This document shows, one piece after another, positions 60,516 through 64,000 of a stretch of 64,000 bases of DNA. Origin of the DNA: JACRIM01 sp038042195 (lineage in GTDB: Bacteria > Planctomycetota > Phycisphaerae > UBA1845 > UTPLA1); contig JBBTET010000012.1 in assembly GCA_038042195.1 (NCBI GenBank), positions 161,126-225,125 of the forward strand. The letters are read 5' to 3'. The translations under genes were made by a program, and so were the position numbers. The notes below the pieces were generated by a model. The model did not search any database. It was not told where the DNA came from and was given only the letters and a program-made list of their open reading frames with translations. How positions within the stretch are numbered: position 1 is the stretch's first letter; each line of letters starts with the position of its first letter.

Positions 60516-62204
60516 TTACTTGCCCGGCGCGGGGGGCTTGAACTCCAACAGCTTCTTCAGCGTCTTGTCCTGGCTGTCCTTCGACAGGAATCGTTCGTAC
60601 AACGACCCGTCGGCCGGATCGGAATACACCAGCGACACGTCCTTCTTACCGTCCACGACGCGATCGAAATCCACATCCACGCACGTCGCGCCGGTCGTGA
60701 AGTCCAACTTACGACCTTGCGGCTCTTTGCGACCAATCTTGTCTCCGGCACGAACGATGTATTCTTGCTTGTCCACGCCCCGCGCGCTCTTGCGCAAAAC
60801 GATCACGGTCGCCTTGCCACCAGCCTTGTCCGCTTTGGTCAGGTAGTAGTAGAGGTCGCTCGGGATCTCCACCGGCCGCGACTCCGGCGACCACTCACTA
60901 AACAACGTCACCTTCGCCGCGTCCGCTGGATTGAGCAGCGCCGCTTCATTGCCGGCAAAGACGTTTAAGACTTCGTAGCGAAGACGATAGGTATAGGTGT
61001 GACCAGCCAACGCCGTAAGATCATGCGCCACCAGCGGCATGAGTCGGTCCGGCGAACGAATTGAACTCATGGCCCATGCCTTCTTGGCCTTCGGCATTTT
61101 CGACACAATGTCGTCATACACGAGCCGGGCCGCCGCGATTTCTTTTTCCTTGGCACCGTTCAATCCCACTGCGGCACGCGCCATGATCAGCGCCACATCA
61201 AGGTCTGGAGTTTTGAACGAGCGCTTGCCGGTCGCCGCATCTTTGGCGAGATCCGTCCATTTTTTCACGAGTCGCGAGTTCCGTACGTCTTCCGTTTCAG
61301 GATTCAGAACCGTATCGCTCTTGGGAGGCTTCGGCGACTCATCCACAAATGGGAGCGGCACCGACGAAATTTTGTCGCCTGCAATGCGGGCGGGCAACGG
61401 CGATCGACACACCGCCTCGTTCTCGCTGTCATAGGACCGCCGCATCTTCTGCAACGCTGGCAAATCCGGCCGACCATCCGATGTCACCGGCTTCGGCAGC
61501 GGCGTGTATGGCAGATATGTGTTTACGTCCTGCCAACCGCGCGTTGGCTCGTTTTCGTCCTTGCGTTGGAGATGGACCTTCACGACGGTTAGATACGCAG
61601 GCGAGATGTATCGCTCGGCAATGAAATTCGCCTCCTGTTCAATCAAATCAAGTTGTGCCCCGACGGACACCCACGACACCGTCGCGCCCTTCGGATTGAC
61701 CAGGTCGACGATGGTCTCCTCGCTGCTGGCGATCACCGGTTTGTTCTCCGGGAAATTGAGCGTGGTTCGGCCGGTCACGACGATCGCCACCGTCGGCGTC
61801 ACCAACCGCGCCAAGTTGCGTTTCTCCGCTTTGAGCGACTCCGCGCTGAACGGAAGAATCGGTGGAATGGCCTGCCCCCGCGGAAGCACGGCCGCCGTTC
61901 TCGTATTCTCCGCTAGAGTACTGGCCTTTTCACCATACCACTTTCGCAGTTGCTCCGTCGGGTCCTGCGAAGACTCTCCCGGCTTGGAGGCCTTCTCCTC
62001 CGGTGGCTTGACGTTCAAGACCGCTTTGGCACGATCGGTCGCTTCCGCGATGGACTTGGAAAGCTCAGCCGGACCTTTGCCGTCCTCGCCGAAGCGTGAG
62101 CCGCCCAGTGACATGACCGCCGCGCCGGCAGCCCCCGCGGCGCAAAGTAGAAGGAACACCTTCTCGATATGCTGATCGAAGAATCCGACGTTCTTCTTGG
62201 CCAT
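60516..62204 (-). CDS. Single-pass membrane protein of a probable pilus/secretion platform, function unknown
   Basis: This is a 562-residue protein that I cannot place in a family. It starts MAKKNVGFFDQHIEKVFLLL, giving one TM helix at ~13-32, and then a long extracytoplasmic part. It has a charged, coiled segment, a beta-rich domain with VSWVSVGAQLDLIEQEANFI and VVKVHLQRKDENEPTRGWQD, then a helical part and a final beta domain with YTYRLRYEVLNVFAGNEAAL. The beginning FFDQHIEKxFLL is seen in other planctomycete proteins next to pilus-like loci, as I recall. It is 38 bp downstream of the PilO/Amuc_1100-like gene, so it is probably the last gene of that operon. Confidence 0.55.
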   Translation of the reverse strand: MAKKNVGFFDQHIEKVFLLLCAAGAAGAAVMSLGGSRFGEDGKGPAELSKSIAEATDRAKAVLNVKPPEEKASKPGESSQDPTEQLRKWYGEKASTLAENTRTAAVLPRGQAIPPILPFSAESLKAEKRNLARLVTPTVAIVVTGRTTLNFPENKPVIASSEETIVDLVNPKGATVSWVSVGAQLDLIEQEANFIAERYISPAYLTVVKVHLQRKDENEPTRGWQDVNTYLPYTPLPKPVTSDGRPDLPALQKMRRSYDSENEAVCRSPLPARIAGDKISSVPLPFVDESPKPPKSDTVLNPETEDVRNSRLVKKWTDLAKDAATGKRSFKTPDLDVALIMARAAVGLNGAKEKEIAAARLVYDDIVSKMPKAKKAWAMSSIRSPDRLMPLVAHDLTALAGHTYTYRLRYEVLNVFAGNEAALLNPADAAKVTLFSEWSPESRPVEIPSDLYYYLTKADKAGGKATVIVLRKSARGVDKQEYIVRAGDKIGRKEPQGRKLDFTTGATCVDVDFDRVVDGKKDVSLVYSDPADGSLYERFLSKDSQDKTLKKLLEFKPPAPGK

Positions 62205-62241
62205 GAATGCAATTCCTGTCTCTTTTCAATGCCGGGCCGAA

Positions 62242-63477
62242 TCAGGGCTTCGAGTTGTCAACCGCGTTCGGCGTCGTCAGAATCTTTTTTAGCTTCTCGG
62301 GAATCCACGGATCGAACACCTGTCGAAAGTAGAATCCTTCTATGTCGATCAACACCTTAATCACCGGCCGCTCGCCGTAGACATAGTCCTCAAGCAGGGG
62401 ATTCGGTCGAACCGCGTCATAGTTCAGCCCAACGGGGATGTAAAAACCAGCCTTGGTGATTCGGTCCAGCAAGTCCATCAGAACCGCTTCCTCGATGACC
62501 AATTCCAATTGCAGCGGCACCTTGAACATCTTGTCGTCGTTGTTGAGGCTGGTGAACGACGTGGGCCACGTCCCCTTCGGTGGATTCGACCCGCCGCCCT
62601 TGCCGAGCTTGGAGTCGATCCCCATGCGAAGCAGGTGCTTCACCGGCATGTAGGCCACCCAAATCTGATCGGTCTTGCCGGCCTTCTCCAATTCCGCGGC
62701 GCGTTCCTCGTTCATCTTGGCGATGATGGCCACAAAGTCCTGCTGGATCCAGAGCGACATCTGGGCCTGCCAAATCTCAATCTCCGTCGGAGCGTCCATT
62801 GCCAGGACCTTGGCGTTTCGCACGAGTGCCGTCGGATTGACGTACATCTGTATCGAGCGGGCCACCTTGTCCGAGGCCTTGGCTCTGCTGGATTCCTTCA
62901 ACACTTCCTGCAACGTCCGGTCCTTTTTCGACTTGACCGCCGTCGACTCTGCCGGACCCCACGGACCCAGGTCAAGAGTAGACGGCCCGCCCCGGCTGGA
63001 TTGTATGATCACCTTTTCCTTGGTCGTCTCCTCCTGCGTTGGCTTGTCGCGCCCCTTGAGCCGGGTCTTCATATCGTCGAATGACTTGGCGTAGGCTTCC
63101 TTGAAATTGATCGCTTGGGCCTTCGACGGCTTCGGCAATACCTTGTCAATCAGCAACGCGCGCGGTTTGTGCGTCACTTTCCCGTCCGGGCCGGCCTCAT
63201 CGAAAAGGGCATTGAGCTTCTGAAGGGCCAGCGCGTCATTCATCGCCTTGTCAAAGTCGGAATTGGCCTGTTCGACCTGCTTCTTGCGCACCTCGATGAT
63301 CCGTGCATTCGCCTTCACATTCACGGCCTGATCAACATCCGTCTTGAGTTTGCTCAGCTTCGCGACGGCCTCCAGCACCTCGCCGCTGGACATGTAGGCC
63401 CAGCCGCCCATGCCCAGTGAGCCGAGGCACACCAGGATGAACACCAAAAGCCGCCATTTTGATTTGAGAAATCCCAT
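62242..63477 (-). CDS. PilO/Amuc_1100-like inner-membrane pilus protein (putative)
   Basis: This is a 411-residue protein. One TM helix (LLVFILVCLGSLGMGGWAYM) near the N-terminus is followed by a coiled coil of ~60 residues (VLEAVAKLSKLKTDVDQAVN, then KKQVEQANSDFDKAMNDALA), an alpha/beta region and a C-terminal ferredoxin-like part (KVPLQLELVIEEAVLMDLLD...YIPVGLNYD...KVLIDIEGFYFRQ). This TM-coiled coil-ferredoxin layout is that of PilO and of Akkermansia Amuc_1100-like pilus-associated proteins. No sequence identity is claimed. It is flanked by the two similar single-pass proteins, upstream and downstream, in the same orientation. Confidence 0.5.
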   Translation of the reverse strand: MGFLKSKWRLLVFILVCLGSLGMGGWAYMSSGEVLEAVAKLSKLKTDVDQAVNVKANARIIEVRKKQVEQANSDFDKAMNDALALQKLNALFDEAGPDGKVTHKPRALLIDKVLPKPSKAQAINFKEAYAKSFDDMKTRLKGRDKPTQEETTKEKVIIQSSRGGPSTLDLGPWGPAESTAVKSKKDRTLQEVLKESSRAKASDKVARSIQMYVNPTALVRNAKVLAMDAPTEIEIWQAQMSLWIQQDFVAIIAKMNEERAAELEKAGKTDQIWVAYMPVKHLLRMGIDSKLGKGGGSNPPKGTWPTSFTSLNNDDKMFKVPLQLELVIEEAVLMDLLDRITKAGFYIPVGLNYDAVRPNPLLEDYVYGERPVIKVLIDIEGFYFRQVFDPWIPEKLKKILTTPNAVDNSKP

Positions 63478-63501
63478 CTCGTCGGGCTCCGTTACACGCG
63501 C

Positions 63502-64000
63502 TTATGGCTTTCCTGGCGGCTTCACGGGCTGCCCCGGTTTGCCCTTGTCCGGCTCAATTTTTTTGGGTTTGTATTCATCGGGGATCATTGCTGGCGGCGT
63601 GTCGGCCTTGCGAATGATGATGAAGATCGTGAACCGTTTGTCATCCACGAGGCTCTCGCCCGTCAGCGGATCTGTTCTTGCATACAACTGCCGGAATGAA
63701 GCCACGTCGTCGCCTGTGGAAGCTCCGCCGCTCGGATCTGCCGATGGTGCAAACCCGCCGCCACGACCTCCGCCGCGACCGACCAACTCCTCCTGAGGCG
63801 TAGTTTCCCCACTGGGATTGCGCACGCCGCCGCGCCCACCGCCGCGCCCCGGTTCGATGTCCGAGCCTCCTGGCAATGAAGGTAACGGATCAGCGCCCCC
63901 CGGTTTCACACCCTTCTTGTCAACCTTCGAAATCGCCACTTGATCGACGTGAATTCCGCGGCCCGGCTCGCGACCGAGCCTCTGAAGCATCGGTTGCAAC
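63502..64000 (-). CDS. C-terminal part of an extracytoplasmic protein in the pilus-like operon (gene continues beyond the window)
   Basis: This minus-strand frame is open to the right edge, so only the last ~165 residues are visible. It contains KPGGADPLPSLPGGSDIEPG, two glycine-arginine runs (RGGGRGG) and a proline-rich KPKKIEPDKGKPGQPVKPPG ending. A beta-rich segment has TGESLVDDKRFTIFIIIRKAD. No domain is recognised in the visible part. It ends 24 bp before the PilO-like gene and is probably the preceding gene of the same operon; a PilN-like role is a guess. Confidence 0.5.
   Translation of the reverse strand, partial: LQPMLQRLGREPGRGIHVDQVAISKVDKKGVKPGGADPLPSLPGGSDIEPGRGGGRGGVRNPSGETTPQEELVGRGGGRGGGFAPSADPSGGASTGDDVASFRQLYARTDPLTGESLVDDKRFTIFIIIRKADTPPAMIPDEYKPKKIEPDKGKPGQPVKPPGKP

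Overview
This 64 kb stretch is high-GC bacterial chromosome and most likely comes from a planctomycete, probably of the Phycisphaerae type. I infer this from gene content and have not tested it by phylogeny. The main signs are three membrane proteins sharing a C-x2-C-(G/R)-Y-x-L-x-G...C-x-E-C-G zinc ribbon, five secreted proteins ending in dockerin-like Asp/Asn-rich doublets, the carbamoyltransferase/SxtJ/DUF5989 set, very large secreted multidomain proteins, loosely packed genes with few long operons, and palindromic intergenic repeats. No rRNA, tRNA, CRISPR array, transposase, prophage or replication origin was recognised.

Layout. 1-5.8 kb: the end of a membrane glycosyltransferase-like gene, then a leftward pgpH-ybeY-recO operon and a SAM hydroxide adenosyltransferase. 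6-15.7 kb: a zinc-ribbon/BamE-like membrane protein, two tandem secreted M1 metallopeptidases, a DUF1028 protein, an RHS-like remnant, a second zinc-ribbon protein and a CYTH enzyme. 15.8-20.5 kb: a leftward cassette of carbamoyltransferase, SxtJ-like protein, DUF5989 protein and a secreted beta-helix protein. 20.7-31.8 kb: uvrA, a small lipoprotein, a thrombospondin-3/dockerin protein, a giant tricorn-like protease, recQ and a stand-alone response regulator. 31.9-41.1 kb: an acyl-CoA catabolic area with a paaFGH-like mini-operon, a MenB/BadI-like crotonase, an EthD protein and a hotdog thioesterase. Within it sit a beta-helix/dockerin protein, a Gdx/SugE transporter and a PIN toxin-antitoxin pair. 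41.3-49.8 kb: a PQQ-type sugar dehydrogenase-like secreted protein, a metzincin-like secreted protease with a cysteine-containing C-terminal sorting tail, nadE with an in-frame palindromic insertion, a DUF2310 protein and an O-methyltransferase. 49.8-57.8 kb: surface glycosylation genes (DUF2304, GT2, two TMTC-like membrane-TPR proteins, a GT-C-like protein) and a LacI regulator. 57.9-64 kb: fumC, carbamate kinase and three genes that look like part of a pilus or secretion inner-membrane platform running off the right edge.

How it fits together. Housekeeping functions (RNA maturation, DNA repair, NAD synthesis, TCA cycle) are mixed with an outward-facing lifestyle: secreted peptidases, carbohydrate-active or adhesive beta-helix proteins, surface glycan decoration and a probable pilus platform. 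Catabolism of an aromatic or fatty acyl-CoA by beta-oxidation chemistry is suggested, but no ring-activating or CoA-ligase genes are in the window. The strongest candidates for something undescribed are the dockerin-like proteins without a visible cohesin, the carbamoyltransferase cassette, the palindromic element in nadE and the cysteine-containing C-terminal tail of the metzincin.
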